A DNA stretch of 64,000 nucleotides from Pantoea sp. AS-PWVM4 (GCF_000468095.1 NZ_ASZC01000013.1:120553-184552); one strand, 5' to 3'; counted from the stretch's first letter, positions 8,182-18,027 are shown. Numbers and translations: made by a program. Notes: generated by a model from the sequence alone, not told the origin.

Positions 8182-10455
8182 TTACTGGATTGTGCAAACC
8201 TCATGTTTTTTGATTTCCACCAGGCAACTCATGGCGTTTGGCCCCTGGGTTAACGACGAAGTGCCAATATCCAGCGTCAATACATTCGGGTTACCGGCGC
8301 GGTCCCACGGCTGCCAGACGCGGCCAAAGCCGGGGTCAAACCAGGCCCCGGTCGAGATAATCACCACGCCCGGTGTCAGGCCATCGGTTACACGCACGCC
8401 TGCCAACATGCGGCCACGCGCGTTGCTGACTTCAATCTCGTCGCCATCGTTAATTGCACGCGCCGCCGCATCCTGCGGATGCATATACAGGGTTTCACGC
8501 CCGGCGGTTTTGTTGGCCTGCACTGTCGCGGTAGCGTCGAGCTGGCTGTGCAGGCGATCGGAGGGTTGAATCGAGATCATATGCAGCGGGAACTGCTCGC
8601 TCAGTCTTGCCCCCAGCCACTCCTGCGGCTCACGCCATTCCGGGTGACCGGCGAAATCCACCAGTTGGTAATCCGCGATGGTCTGGCAAAACAGTTCAAT
8701 TTTGCCGCTGGCGGTCTGAATCGGATTCGCCACCGGGTTGGCACGAAACGCATCCATAAACACGTAAGGCGCGCCTCCCTGCGGGATTTCGACAAAACCA
8801 CGCTGCCAGAACTCACCAAACTCCGGGAAGTGGATCCCTTTGCGCGCATGCGCCACCGCGCACTGCTGATAGAGATGCTCAATCCATTGCATCTCATTGC
8901 GCCCTTCGGTGAACACCTCGCGATAACCAAGACGATCGGCTAAATCGGCAAAGATATCAAAGTCATGGCGCGCCTGATGTTGCGGTTTAATCGCCTGATG
9001 CATCGCCAGCACAAAGCGATCGCGCGAGGAGCCGCCAATATCGTTGCGTTCCAGCGTGGTAGTGGCAGGTAGCACGATATCCGCCATCTGCGCCGCTGGC
9101 GTCCAGACGATATCCTGCACCACCACGGTATCCGGGCGCTGCCAGCCTTCAACCAGACGATTCAGTTGCTGATGATGATGGAACGGGTTGCCACCCGCCC
9201 AATGCACCAGATGGATATCCGGGTAATGCAACGTCTCGCCCTGGAAGCTGTAGGGCTGGCCGGGGTTGAGCAACATATCACTGATGCGCGCCACCGGAAT
9301 CGACAGACCAGACGGATTGGGTCCGGTACTCATCAGCGGAGCCGGGCCTTCCTGACGCGGGTTGCCGACGCTGTTCATCGAACCATGCCCAAAAGAGAAA
9401 CCGCCGCCAGGCAAACCGGGCTGCCCCAGCATCGACGACAGCGCAATCATCATCCAGTAGGGCTGTTCACCGCGATGGGCGCGCTGTACCGAATAAGAAC
9501 AGGTGATAAAGCTGCGTTTGCCAATCAGTTGTTGCGCTAGTAACGCAATGCGCGCGGCTGGGATGCCGGTGATTTGGCTGGCCCATTCCGGCGTTTTGGC
9601 AATGCCATCATTCTCGCCCAGCAGATAGGCGCGTAGCTGCGGCCAACCGGTGCAGTGGCTGGCAAGAAACGCCTCATCCACCGCCTGACGCCGGGTTATT
9701 TCAAAGCCCAGCGCCAGCATCAACGCCACATCGGTATTGGGACGAATTGGAATCCACTCGGCATTGACGAACGCCGGGCAGTCATCACGCATCGGGCTGA
9801 TGTTAATGATCGGCGTGCCCTTGGCGGTCAGTTGCTCCAGCGCCGGTTTCAGGCTGTGCTGCCCCGCGCCACCGGACGCTACCTGAGCATTTTTCAGCGC
9901 CAGGCCACCAAAGGCGATAAAGATCTCGGCATGTTCCACCACATCCGGCCAGTCGGTGACTCGGCCGGTCAGCGGCATGTAAGTGCCAATCACATAAGGT
10001 AAAAAGAACTGCGCCGCCCCCCAACTGTAGTTGCCCTGCTGGTCAACCCCGCCGCCGCCCTGAAAATAGAAGCGACGGATCAGCGTGCGTGCGTGGTTTA
10101 CGCGTCCGGCTGAGGACCAGCCATAGGAACCGTTAAAAATGCCTGATGCACCGTAACGGTCGCGCACCCGGCGATTTTCCTCCGCCACCAGATCCAGCGC
10201 GGTGTCCCAGTCCACTGCGACAAAATCTTCGCGACCACGCAGCGTGCGATCGCTGTTCTCACGGGATTTTAGCCACGAACGACGCACCATCGGCTGGCGA
10301 ATACGTTTGTCCGAATAAACCAGCTCAGGGATGGTATTCAGCATCGGTGAAGGATCGGCATCGGCGAAGAACGGTTCGCAACCGGTGAGACGGCCATTTT
10401 CCGTCACCGCGGTAAAAGCGCCCCAGTGCGCCAGATGTGGCACGCGTGTTTTCAT
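8182..10455 (-). CDS. BisC/TorA-type molybdopterin oxidoreductase (biotin/methionine sulfoxide reductase-like)
   Basis: The product is 757 residues from the chosen start MKTRVPHLAHWGAF; the frame is open to 10617 but that extension is basic, unlike the family and would run into the galR promoter. BisC-type enzymes begin with a short TAxHWG segment, as here. The molybdenum-ligand serine is in NGSYGWSSAGRVNHARTLIR, and GNYSWGAAQFFLPYV matches the BisC/TorA/DorA subgroup. The C-terminal domain (TGAWFDPG) holds the cofactor-binding barrel. No signal or Tat motif is visible, so it is cytoplasmic like BisC, reducing an S- or N-oxide such as biotin or methionine sulfoxide. The ribosome-binding site is weak. 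The exact substrate is not determined. Confidence 0.85.
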   Translation of the reverse strand: MKTRVPHLAHWGAFTAVTENGRLTGCEPFFADADPSPMLNTIPELVYSDKRIRQPMVRRSWLKSRENSDRTLRGREDFVAVDWDTALDLVAEENRRVRDRYGASGIFNGSYGWSSAGRVNHARTLIRRFYFQGGGGVDQQGNYSWGAAQFFLPYVIGTYMPLTGRVTDWPDVVEHAEIFIAFGGLALKNAQVASGGAGQHSLKPALEQLTAKGTPIINISPMRDDCPAFVNAEWIPIRPNTDVALMLALGFEITRRQAVDEAFLASHCTGWPQLRAYLLGENDGIAKTPEWASQITGIPAARIALLAQQLIGKRSFITCSYSVQRAHRGEQPYWMMIALSSMLGQPGLPGGGFSFGHGSMNSVGNPRQEGPAPLMSTGPNPSGLSIPVARISDMLLNPGQPYSFQGETLHYPDIHLVHWAGGNPFHHHQQLNRLVEGWQRPDTVVVQDIVWTPAAQMADIVLPATTTLERNDIGGSSRDRFVLAMHQAIKPQHQARHDFDIFADLADRLGYREVFTEGRNEMQWIEHLYQQCAVAHARKGIHFPEFGEFWQRGFVEIPQGGAPYVFMDAFRANPVANPIQTASGKIELFCQTIADYQLVDFAGHPEWREPQEWLGARLSEQFPLHMISIQPSDRLHSQLDATATVQANKTAGRETLYMHPQDAAARAINDGDEIEVSNARGRMLAGVRVTDGLTPGVVIISTGAWFDPGFGRVWQPWDRAGNPNVLTLDIGTSSLTQGPNAMSCLVEIKKHEVCTIQ

Positions 10456-10617
10456 GATTAGGGTCCGGCAGGCAGGTGTGATTCGTTCCGCCAGCATAAC
10501 ATAGGGGCTGCGCCGGGCTAAAGCCTGCCGCGAGCGTCTGATTTTCCGCACTTTTGCGACAGCGCTGGCATTCTGCCGGGTTGCGACGCTGGGGGATTTC
10601 CGTAACACTGGAGGCAT

Positions 10618-10633
10618 GTGTAAACGTTTTCCC
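10618..10633. promoter_or_regulatory. GalR operator
   Basis: GTGTAAACGTTTTCCC matches the GalR/GalS operator consensus GTGTAAnCGnTTnCAC at all but one specified base. It lies 17-32 bp upstream of the galR start, consistent with autoregulation. Confidence 0.7.
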
Positions 10634-10649
10634 GGAAGCAGGCTAATGC

Positions 10650-11651
10650 ATGGCTACCATTAAGGATGTCGCCAGAATGGCTGGGGTCTCGGTCGCGACC
10701 GTATCCCGCGTGATTAATAATTCCCCCAAGGCCAGCGAGAGTTCACGCCTCGCCGTGACTCAGGCAATGGAGCAGTTGCAATACCACCCAAACGCCAACG
10801 CACGCGCGCTGGCACAGCAATCCACCGAAACACTCGGCCTGGTAGTCGGTGATGTTTCCGACCCCTTCTTTGGTGCGATGGTCAAAGCCGTTGATGAAGT
10901 GGCGGGCCAGACCGGCAACTTTTTGCTGATTGGTAACGGTTACCATAACGAGCAAAAAGAGCGTCAGGCGATTGAGCAACTGATGCGCCATCGCTGCGCG
11001 GCGCTGGTGGTGCACGCCAAGAAGATCCCGGACGACGATCTGGAGCAACTGATGAAGCAAGTCCCCGGTATGGTGTTGCTGAATCGGTTACTGAAAGGGT
11101 TTGAGTCACGCTGCATTGCGCTGGATGACCGCTACGGTGCCTGGCTGGCGACACGCCATTTGATCCAACAGGGCCATACCCAGATTGCTTTCATCTGTTC
11201 CACCCACACCATTTCTGACGCCGAAGACCGCCTCCAGGGATATTACGATGCGTTGAAGGAACATGGTCTGCCGAGTAATGATCGGCTGGTTGCCTGGGGC
11301 GAACCGGATGAAGTTGGCGGCGAACAGGCGATGACCGAACTCCTCGGTCGCGGCAAGCAGTTCACCGCAGTGGCCTGTTACAACGATTCTATGGCCGCTG
11401 GCGCGCTGGCGGTGTTGAGCGATAACGGTATTCGCGTGCCGGAAGAGATGTCGCTGATTGGTTTCGACGATGTGCTGGTATCACGCTACGTGCGCCCGCG
11501 TCTGACCACGGTACGTTACCCGATTGTGACCATGGCGCAGCAAGCCGCTCAACTGGCGTTAGCGCTGGCAAACGATTTGCCGATGCCGGAAGTGACCAAT
11601 ATGTTCAGTCCGACGCTGGTACGTCGCCATTCCGTTAGCGGGCCGGGTTAA
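10650..11651 (+). CDS. galR: Galactose operon repressor GalR (LacI family)
   Basis: A 333-residue LacI-family repressor. The helix-turn-helix is at the N-terminus (MATIKDVARMAGVSVATVSR), followed by the hinge NPNANARALAQQ-type segment and a periplasmic-binding-like core with LVVGDVSDPFFGAMVKA, IALDDRYGAWLATRHLIQQG and SLIGFDDVLVSRYVRPRLTT, nearly identical to E. coli GalR. It binds galactose and represses gal transport and catabolism genes. The context (omr sRNAs upstream, lysA/lysR downstream) matches the E. coli order, with a chemotaxis receptor, acetyltransferase and PTS locus inserted between galR and lysA. Confidence 0.96.
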   Translation: MATIKDVARMAGVSVATVSRVINNSPKASESSRLAVTQAMEQLQYHPNANARALAQQSTETLGLVVGDVSDPFFGAMVKAVDEVAGQTGNFLLIGNGYHNEQKERQAIEQLMRHRCAALVVHAKKIPDDDLEQLMKQVPGMVLLNRLLKGFESRCIALDDRYGAWLATRHLIQQGHTQIAFICSTHTISDAEDRLQGYYDALKEHGLPSNDRLVAWGEPDEVGGEQAMTELLGRGKQFTAVACYNDSMAAGALAVLSDNGIRVPEEMSLIGFDDVLVSRYVRPRLTTVRYPIVTMAQQAAQLALALANDLPMPEVTNMFSPTLVRRHSVSGPG

Positions 11652-11669
11652 ATTTTATCGTGATCCGTA

Positions 11670-11689
11670 AGGGCGATGAAAATCGCCCT
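11670..11689 (+). terminator. Hairpin downstream of galR
   Basis: AGGGCGATgaaaATCGCCCT is a perfect 8-bp stem with a 4-nt loop, 18 bp after the galR stop. It is not followed by a clear T-run, so termination may be weak. Confidence 0.45.
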
Positions 11690-11816
11690 GGGCATTCATC
11701 ACAAAATTGGAATACGACTGTTAAATATCCCTCATCTTCTTAACGTTTCTGCCGATACCTGTGCCGGACTTTTCTGGCCTTGCCAGCAAGGATCGATAGA
11801 AATTTAAGGAGGAAAG

Positions 11817-13340
11817 ATGAGCATTTCCAGACGTTTACTTCTGGCTCTGGGTTTTATCACCGCGGTTATCATCGCGCAGGGGACGCTGGCTATCAGCTTT
11901 ATCAGCGGGTTTCAGGATCGTTTCGAGAATGTACAAAGCCGCGCCATTCCCTCAATCAAACTGCTGAGTGACCTCACTGACCGTAGCCAACAACTGTGGC
12001 TCAGTTTGTATCAATATCAAAACAGCCCGACAGATTCGCTTGAATCACAGCTGACGCAACAGATCGCCGGCATTCGCGACCAACAGCAGGCTTACCAGAA
12101 CAACCATATCGCCGATGATAAAGACGCCCAACTGGCGCAACAGGCGACGGACACCCTTAACCTGATGAGCCAGCGTCTGCCCGCGTTTCTCGACGCGGTA
12201 AAAGCTAATCAACCGAACGTGCTGGCAAATGCTAACGGTGTCGGCGGCACACTGCAAAAGCTGATTGCCGGTTATCGCCAACAGATGACGCTGAATATGG
12301 CGATGGGAGATCAACTCCGTACCACCAACCGCACCATTTTCCATTTTGTCAGTTGGGCGACGGTGGCGGGTATCACCGTGGCGGTGTTGATGATTGTGGT
12401 GTTTGCCTTGCTGACCATTAAGCAAATCCGTCGCAGCCTGAATAACATCTCCTCCATCATGGCGCAGGCCATGCAACATCTCGATCTCACGCTCGAAGCG
12501 GATGAGAGCCGCAATGATGAAGTAAGCAAAATGGCGGGTTCCTTTAACAAGCTGATGCGCCATATTTCGCAGGCCCTGACGGCGGTGAACAGCGCCGCCA
12601 GCTCAGTGAGCAGCGCCTCAACGCAAATTGCCGCCGGTAATGAAGACCTCTCTGCCCGCACCGAACAACAGGCGGCCTCGCTGGAGCAGACCGCGTCCAG
12701 CATGACCGAGCTGAGTGAAACGGTACGTCAGACCGCCGATCACACCCGCGATGCTACCCAACTGGCGGATAACGCCAGCAGCCTGTCGCAGCAAAGCACC
12801 GAGTCGCTGAATACCATGCTCAGCACTATGAATGACATTCATCTGAGCGCCCTGAAAGTAAAAGACATTACCGGGCTGATTGAGGGCATTGCGTTTCAAA
12901 CCAATATCCTGGCCCTCAACGCAGCAGTAGAAGCCGCGCGCGCCGGGGAGCACGGTAAAGGGTTTGCCGTGGTGGCCGGGGAAGTGCGGAATCTCTCGCA
13001 TCGTTCCACCACTGCCGCGCGCGAAATTAAAACGCTGATTGAAGCCTCAACCAATTTGATTGAGTCCGGCGCCCAGCAGGCAGCGCAGGTGGGCGATAGC
13101 ATCCAATCCGTCAACGAGGTGATATCAAAGGTCAACAGCCTGGTCAGTGAAATCTCTACCGCGGCAGCAGAGCAAAGCCAGGGGATCAGCCAGGTGCATC
13201 GGGCGATTGATCAAATGGATGATGTGACGCAGCAGAACGCCGCGCTGGTGGAGCAGGCGTCGGCGGCGTCACAGTCGTTGCAGGAACAGGCGGAGCATGT
13301 CTCACGGCTGGTGGGGGCGTTCCGCCTAAATCGCGCTTAA
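11817..13340 (+). CDS. Methyl-accepting chemotaxis protein
   Basis: A 507-residue transmembrane chemoreceptor. TM1 is about 10-30, a periplasmic four-helix-bundle-sized domain about 31-175, TM2 about 178-200, HAMP about 201-253, then the cytoplasmic signalling hairpin with tip [20 protein letters not shown] and [16 protein letters not shown]. The order fits Tsr/Tar-class receptors. The C-terminus ends [11 protein letters not shown] without the NWETF-type pentapeptide that tethers CheR/CheB, so it probably depends on other receptors for adaptation. Start chosen at 11817 with RBS AAGGAGGAA. A GCCGATAC sequence at 11751-11758 resembles a sigma28 -10 element, but its -35 partner (TCAT at the right spacing) is poor. 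The ligand is unknown. Confidence 0.93.
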   Translation: MSISRRLLLALGFITAVIIAQGTLAISFISGFQDRFENVQSRAIPSIKLLSDLTDRSQQLWLSLYQYQNSPTDSLESQLTQQIAGIRDQQQAYQNNHIADDKDAQLAQQATDTLNLMSQRLPAFLDAVKANQPNVLANANGVGGTLQKLIAGYRQQMTLNMAMGDQLRTTNRTIFHFVSWATVAGITVAVLMIVVFALLTIKQIRRSLNNISSIMAQAMQHLDLTLEADESRNDEVSKMAGSFNKLMRHISQALTAVNSAASSVSSASTQIAAGNEDLSARTEQQAASLEQTASSMTELSETVRQTADHTRDATQLADNASSLSQQSTESLNTMLSTMNDIHLSALKVKDITGLIEGIAFQTNILALNAAVEAARAGEHGKGFAVVAGEVRNLSHRSTTAAREIKTLIEASTNLIESGAQQAAQVGDSIQSVNEVISKVNSLVSEISTAAAEQSQGISQVHRAIDQMDDVTQQNAALVEQASAASQSLQEQAEHVSRLVGAFRLNRA

Positions 13341-13349
13341 CCCCCTCCC

Positions 13350-13445
13350 GTAGCGGCGCGATTTATCGCGCGGATTTTTCCTACACCGTGCACCGAATTG
13401 AGCGATAAATCGCGCTCGGATTTGCGCGATAAATCGCGCCGCTAC
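13350..13445. repeat. Palindromic repeat locus 2 (three copies)
   Basis: Forward unit 13350-13371, an internal partial palindrome GAGCGATAAATCGCGCTC (13400-13417), and a reverse unit 13424-13445. The reverse unit contains the stop codon (TAG) of the acetyltransferase gene that ends at 13442. Confidence 0.9.
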
Positions 13446-13894
13446 GACAGCTTTCGTTGATAAACCCGCACGGGGATTGCGGGGTACTCCAGCGCCTCGC
13501 CCGCAAACTGCCAGCCGAAACGCTCGTAATAACCGGCGAAGGTTGACCATAGCCACAGCCGGTTATAGCCACGCTGCCGGGCGTAGTGGATAACATGTTG
13601 TTGCAGCGCCTGGCTGACACCCTGCCCGCGGGCATTTTCATCGATATACAACGCCGCCAGCCACGGATAGAGATCCTGGCGGCTGATCAAATCACAACGC
13701 CAGAAACCCACGGTGCCAACCGCCCGCCCCGCATCAAGCGCGACAAAAGTGACAGGAAAATCAGCGCCGTTCAGGCTGCTCTGCACAATGCTGGCGTAGA
13801 ACTCGCGCGTGGTCCCGGCGCCAAACGCCTGCCACAACCAGTCGGTTATCTGTTCGGCAAATTGCGGCACTTCATTCAATGGCAGGATCTGCAT
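13442..13894 (-). CDS. GNAT-family N-acetyltransferase
   Basis: A 150-residue acyltransferase of the GNAT fold. The acetyl-CoA-binding signature is ARGQGVSQALQQHVIHYAR, preceded by the central strand LAALYIDENARG. The N-terminal helix contains WLWQAFGAGTTREFY. The substrate is unknown. The start codon ATG overlaps the stop of the upstream FadR/UxuR-type regulator by 1 bp, so the two are co-transcribed. The stop codon TAG lies inside a copy of the palindromic repeat, with the protein ending RKLS. Confidence 0.85.
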   Translation of the reverse strand: MQILPLNEVPQFAEQITDWLWQAFGAGTTREFYASIVQSSLNGADFPVTFVALDAGRAVGTVGFWRCDLISRQDLYPWLAALYIDENARGQGVSQALQQHVIHYARQRGYNRLWLWSTFAGYYERFGWQFAGEALEYPAIPVRVYQRKLS

Positions 13895-14688
13895 TACATC
13901 AATTTTCCCTGAAAGATCGGCACCGATTCAAACAAATAGCCGTCAAAATCCGGCGCATCGGCATCGGACAACTCCAGCAGGGTATTTTTCACATTTTCCA
14001 GGTGCTGCCACATCGCCTGCCACGAACCCATCACATCCCGGCGGCGTAACGCAGCAAGGATCGTTTGATGATCGCCCAGCCACTTCAGACGATAAGCGCG
14101 GGTTTCGAACTGCGGGCGCAACTGCTGCCACAGCAGGCTGGCCTCATGATGTCGCCAGACGCTGGTCACGGTGTCCAGCAGCATCTGGTTTTGTGTCGCC
14201 CCGGCCAGCAGCAGATGGAATAACTTATCGTTGTCCTGGCTGCTGTCATTGAGCGCGATAGCGCGCTGCTCCTGCTCAAGGGTGCGGCGCAGGTTTTCAA
14301 TGTCGGCTTTGGTCGCCATTTTGGCGGCAAACGCGGCAATGTTGCTTTCCAGCAACTGACGTGCCTGCAACATCTCAAACGGGCCAACATCGCTGCGGAA
14401 AAACGCCTCTTCCGCGTCATCGCTGTCGGAAGGTATGCGCATCACATACACGCCAGAGCTTTGACGGATATCCACCGTCCCTTCCAGCTCCAGCATCAAT
14501 AAGGCTTCTCGCACGATGGTACGGCTGACGCCCCAGGTTTCGGCCAACTGACGCTCCGGCGGCAGACGTGAGCCAACCGGGTAATGCCCATCAATGATTT
14601 GCTGGCGCAGATGCTGACCAATTTCCTGATACTGCTTTTTCTCTTGTGGCGCTTCGGCTTTTTCCACGCTTTCACCTTTTTGCATCAT
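13894..14688 (-). CDS. FadR-family (UxuR/ExuR-like) transcriptional regulator
   Basis: A GntR-superfamily regulator of about 264 residues. The winged HTH is in YPVGSRLPPERQLAETWG-VSRTIVREALLMLELEG, and the FCD ligand domain has the helix FHLLLAGATQNQMLLD, then DHQTILAAL and MWQHLENV, the usual metal-ligand positions. Start set at Met 14688 (MMQKGESVEKAEAP) because the family begins shortly before YQEIG; the frame is open to 14790 inside the IIB gene and neither start has a good ribosome-binding site. It follows the PTS IIB gene and probably controls the PTS/GH1 locus: three TTGGTATACCAA-like sites, the UxuR-type operator, lie in that promoter region. Confidence 0.85.
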   Translation of the reverse strand: MMQKGESVEKAEAPQEKKQYQEIGQHLRQQIIDGHYPVGSRLPPERQLAETWGVSRTIVREALLMLELEGTVDIRQSSGVYVMRIPSDSDDAEEAFFRSDVGPFEMLQARQLLESNIAAFAAKMATKADIENLRRTLEQEQRAIALNDSSQDNDKLFHLLLAGATQNQMLLDTVTSVWRHHEASLLWQQLRPQFETRAYRLKWLGDHQTILAALRRRDVMGSWQAMWQHLENVKNTLLELSDADAPDFDGYLFESVPIFQGKLM

Positions 14689-14746
14689 GGCGCGCAAGGT
14701 TGCAACCGCCTCCCTGGCAGGCTGCAACCTGTCTGCAATCTGGCCG

Positions 14747-15064
14747 CTAGTGTACCAAAGCCAGCGCCTGATCGAGTACCTTTGCACCATTCAGCGTACC
14801 GTAAGCAACGGTGTCGATCACCGCAATCGGCAGCTGATAGCTGTCAGTGAGCTTTTTGTTCTCCTCCAGCTTAAAGCGCACCTGTGGGCCGAGCAGCACC
14901 ACCGCCACCTCGTTGCCGTAGTTTTGTAACTCTTCCCGCAGGTTTTGCTCCGGGATGGCATAGATTTGATACTCAAGACCGCGTGCCGCTGCCTCTTTTT
15001 CCATGCGGGTCACCACCATAGAGGTCGACATACCCGCAGCGCAAGCCAGTACGATTCGTTTCAT
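14747..15064 (-). CDS. PTS lactose/cellobiose-type EIIB component
   Basis: A 105-residue phosphocarrier. The N-terminal loop KRIVLACAAGMSTSMVVTRM contains the phosphorylated Cys (residue 8), in the P-loop-like CAAGMSTS motif of the Chb/Cel IIB family. It passes phosphate from IIA to the sugar bound by IIC. It starts 10 bp after the GH1 gene, last of the IIC-GH1-IIB set before the regulator. Confidence 0.94.
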   Translation of the reverse strand: MKRIVLACAAGMSTSMVVTRMEKEAAARGLEYQIYAIPEQNLREELQNYGNEVAVVLLGPQVRFKLEENKKLTDSYQLPIAVIDTVAYGTLNGAKVLDQALALVH

Positions 15065-15074
15065 CTTCGCGTCC

Positions 15075-16502
15075 TTATTTCATTTCATCATCAATGTTGA
15101 CTGTCAGCTGTTGGCTGTCGCGCAGCTGACGAAACCAGTGCGCCGACTTTTTCATTCGCCGCTGGCGTTGGTTATCCAGGTCAATTTCAATTAATCCGTA
15201 GCGGTTTTTAAACGCATTCATTGGCGAGACGTTATCGGTGAAGGCCCACAGCATATAACCCTGACAATTGCTGCCCGCCTCCCTGGCGCGCACCGCCTGA
15301 TACAGATGCTCGGCAATAAAGGCGATACGGTAGTCGTCCTGAATTTCCCCCTGTGCGTCTTTAAAACGGGCTTCGTTTTCAATGCCCATACCACTTTCCG
15401 CTACAAACCACGGCAGGTTGCCGTACTCCTCCTTCATGCGTTGTGCCATGTCATAGATGATGCGCGGCTGAATTTCCCAACCCCGCGAGGTATTCATGCG
15501 GCGGCCTGGTAACTCGAAATGTTCGTAGTAATAAGCGGGATGGAATGGCGTTTCCGGATGCCAGGCGCGCGACGGGGCTTTTACCCGGTGCGGATAGTAG
15601 AGATTTAACCCGACCTCATCGACGGTGTTGGCCGCGATAATCGCCAGTTCCTCGGGCGTTACCTCCCATTGCACCTGGTGCTTTTCCAGCAACTGCACCA
15701 GCTCGACGGGATACTCCCCTTTGATCGCCGGGTCGAGAAACACCCGGTTGTAGAACAGGTCATAGATCTTCGCCGCTTTAACATCATGCGCCGCCGACGA
15801 GCGCGGATAAGTGACTTCCGGGTTGAGGATGGTCCCCACCGTGCCGCTATAGCCCTGCTGGCGGAACAGTTGCACCACCTTCGCCGTCGCGAGATTTTTA
15901 TGGTGATTCCACTGCATCCATTTGTGGGTGTTCTGCTCATACGGCCAGCGCAACGCATCCAGATAGACACGGGTCTGCACCACAATCGGTTCGTTGAAGA
16001 CAAACCAGCGCGTCACTTTTCCGGCATAGCGGGCAAAAACCTGCGCGGCATAGCGGGTAAACAGCTCCACCACATGCTTTGACTGCCAGCCGCCGTACTG
16101 CTCCAGCAACTGTGCCGGAAGTTCGTAATGTTCAAGGCACAACATCGGTTCAATACCGTTGCGCTGCATTTCATCAATCAGTTGGTCGTAATAGGCCGCG
16201 TATTCCTCATCCACCACCGCGTTTTCATAATCGGTGAGAAAGCGTGACCAGTTGATCGAAGTGCGATAGTGCGTCAAACCTGCCGCTTTCATCAGCGCGA
16301 CATCTTCGCGGAAGCGGTTGATAAAATCCGTCGCCACCGCCGGACCGTAACCGTTATGCCAGACATGACGATCGTTGGTATACCAGGCATCCAGATACGA
16401 ATCCTGCCCCGGCTTCTTGCCGCTCCAACCCTCGGTTTGCCACGCCGATGCTGCCGCACCCAAAATAAAGCCGTCCGGCAGTGGGATGTTGTAGGTACTC
16501 AT
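15075..16502 (-). CDS. GH1 family 6-phospho-beta-glucosidase-like enzyme
   Basis: A 475-residue glycoside hydrolase family 1 enzyme, normal length. The acid/base Glu is in RWFVFNEPIVV (E171) and the nucleophile Glu in WFVAESGMGIENE (E369). The second motif reads ESG rather than the common ENG. The N-terminal GFILGAAASAWQTEG is the family substrate-pocket motif. It lies between PTS IIC and IIB, which indicates a phosphorylated beta-glucoside (cellobiose-, arbutin- or salicin-like) as substrate, cleaved in the cytoplasm. Identity of the sugar is not determined. Confidence 0.93.
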   Translation of the reverse strand: MSTYNIPLPDGFILGAAASAWQTEGWSGKKPGQDSYLDAWYTNDRHVWHNGYGPAVATDFINRFREDVALMKAAGLTHYRTSINWSRFLTDYENAVVDEEYAAYYDQLIDEMQRNGIEPMLCLEHYELPAQLLEQYGGWQSKHVVELFTRYAAQVFARYAGKVTRWFVFNEPIVVQTRVYLDALRWPYEQNTHKWMQWNHHKNLATAKVVQLFRQQGYSGTVGTILNPEVTYPRSSAAHDVKAAKIYDLFYNRVFLDPAIKGEYPVELVQLLEKHQVQWEVTPEELAIIAANTVDEVGLNLYYPHRVKAPSRAWHPETPFHPAYYYEHFELPGRRMNTSRGWEIQPRIIYDMAQRMKEEYGNLPWFVAESGMGIENEARFKDAQGEIQDDYRIAFIAEHLYQAVRAREAGSNCQGYMLWAFTDNVSPMNAFKNRYGLIEIDLDNQRQRRMKKSAHWFRQLRDSQQLTVNIDDEMK

Positions 16503-16511
16503 GCTTGCTCC

Positions 16512-17846
16512 TTAGTTTTGCGCCAGTTCCGGTTGCAGATTTTTCGCTTCTGCCGCCTCGGCACGACGCGCCGCCACCTTCACAAATGGCAGGTAAATCA
16601 ATACGGACACGCAGATACAGATGATTTGCGTCACCACCGCGCCCATTGAACCGGCGGTGGAGAGCCAGGCGTTGATGATCGGCGGGGTGGTCCAGGGCAC
16701 CATCACCACCGCTTTTCCGGCAAAGCCCATCACCGTGGCGAAATAACCAATCGAACCGGTTACCAGCGGGGTAATGATGAAGGGAATGGCAAGGATCGGG
16801 TTGAGCATAATCGGCATACCAAAGATCACCGGTTCGTTGATGTTGAACAGCCCCGGCCCGAGCGACAGCTTGGCAATTTCGCGCATCTCTTTGCGTTTGG
16901 TCGCCAGCATCACGGCGGTCAGTAAACCAATGGTTAAGCCAGAACCGCCGATGCTCATATACACATCCCAGAACGGCATGGTGATGATATTTGGCACCTC
17001 TTTGCCCTGCTCGAAGGCGTTCATATTGACCAAAATCGCCCCCAGCAACAGCGGTTCGCGAATCGGCTTAATCATCTGGTTGCCGTGGATGCCAATCACC
17101 CAAAACAGTTGCGCGACAAACATCAGCAACAGAATGCCCCACAGGCTCTGCACCACCGACTCCAGTGGTTGCTGCACCACCTTGTAGACCGCGTCGTACA
17201 GGTACATGCCGGTAACCTGATGGAAGATAAAGCCGAAGGTAGCAACCAGCGTGACGGTGATGATCGACGGGATGAGCGCGGAGAAAGAGGCCGAGACATT
17301 GGGCGGCACGGTATCCGGCATTTTGATTTTCAGCCGTTCCACATTTTCCAGGCGGCAATAAATCTCCACCGACAGGATGGCGATAAACATGCCGAGGAAC
17401 AGGCTTTTGGTGTCGGAGAACTGTTTCGCCAGCACATCGGTGACCAGATGCATCTGACCATCCACCAGCATCTGCAAGGTGGTGGGGGTAACCGAGACGA
17501 AGCAGATAATTGCCAGCAAGCCGGGGAACAGCGTTTTGATGCCGTTGATACGCCCCAGCTCGATACCAATCAGGAACACCGCGCCAATGTTAAGAAAACT
17601 CAGCGTGGCGTAGTTGATGCTGCTGGTGATCGGTTTCAGATCGGCGAGAAACGCCAGCGCCTGGAAACTGGCGAGGCCGTTCTTCGCATCCAACACCATG
17701 TTGGAGATCAATACCGAAAACGCGCCGACGATGATCACCGGCATCAGCGTAATAAACGAGGCTTTGATCGCCATGATATAGCGGTAGCTATTGAAACGCG
17801 TGGCAAAGCTACCCAGAGAATCGATAAGACGGTCCTGTAGAGACAT
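16512..17846 (-). CDS. PTS lactose/cellobiose-type EIIC permease
   Basis: A 444-residue membrane sugar permease of the Lac/Chb family with about ten hydrophobic segments. The conserved sugar-site region includes GIHGNQMIKPIREPLLLGAI and NINEPVIFGMPIMLNPILAIP (NEP motif). It imports and phosphorylates the sugar together with IIB and IIA. First gene of the minus-strand set; its promoter is shared with the divergent IIA gene and contains UxuR-like palindromes. Confidence 0.94.
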   Translation of the reverse strand: MSLQDRLIDSLGSFATRFNSYRYIMAIKASFITLMPVIIVGAFSVLISNMVLDAKNGLASFQALAFLADLKPITSSINYATLSFLNIGAVFLIGIELGRINGIKTLFPGLLAIICFVSVTPTTLQMLVDGQMHLVTDVLAKQFSDTKSLFLGMFIAILSVEIYCRLENVERLKIKMPDTVPPNVSASFSALIPSIITVTLVATFGFIFHQVTGMYLYDAVYKVVQQPLESVVQSLWGILLLMFVAQLFWVIGIHGNQMIKPIREPLLLGAILVNMNAFEQGKEVPNIITMPFWDVYMSIGGSGLTIGLLTAVMLATKRKEMREIAKLSLGPGLFNINEPVIFGMPIMLNPILAIPFIITPLVTGSIGYFATVMGFAGKAVVMVPWTTPPIINAWLSTAGSMGAVVTQIICICVSVLIYLPFVKVAARRAEAAEAKNLQPELAQN

Positions 17847-17908
17847 TGGTTCAACCCTCAGCGGTTTGAATGGAGCATTCCTGTGTTGTGCATCAGCTTC
17901 CGTGTCTG

Positions 17909-18013
17909 TGGCATACCAAAATGGCGATCATTGTGTTTTCTTTCTGTGATCCTGCTCGCGGAACTTATTTTTGGTATTCCGGTAGCATCAAAAATATGAA
18001 TTTGGCATACCAA
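17909..18013. promoter_or_regulatory. Three UxuR-like operators in the divergent PTS promoter
   Basis: TGGCATACCAAA (17909-17920), TTTTGGTATTCCGG (17969-17982) and TTTGGCATACCAA (18001-18013) all resemble the UxuR/ExuR palindrome TTGGTATACCAA. They lie between the IIC and IIA starts. The linked FadR/UxuR-type regulator at 13894 is the obvious candidate ligand-responsive repressor. Confidence 0.7.
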
Positions 18014-18027
18014 TAAGCGAGGCGAGG

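Noticed and set aside
11722..11758. A sigma28 promoter for the chemotaxis receptor
   Set aside because: The -10 GCCGATAC is good, but the -35 at the required 15-bp spacing is TCAT, and the TAAA at 11722 is 25 bp away.
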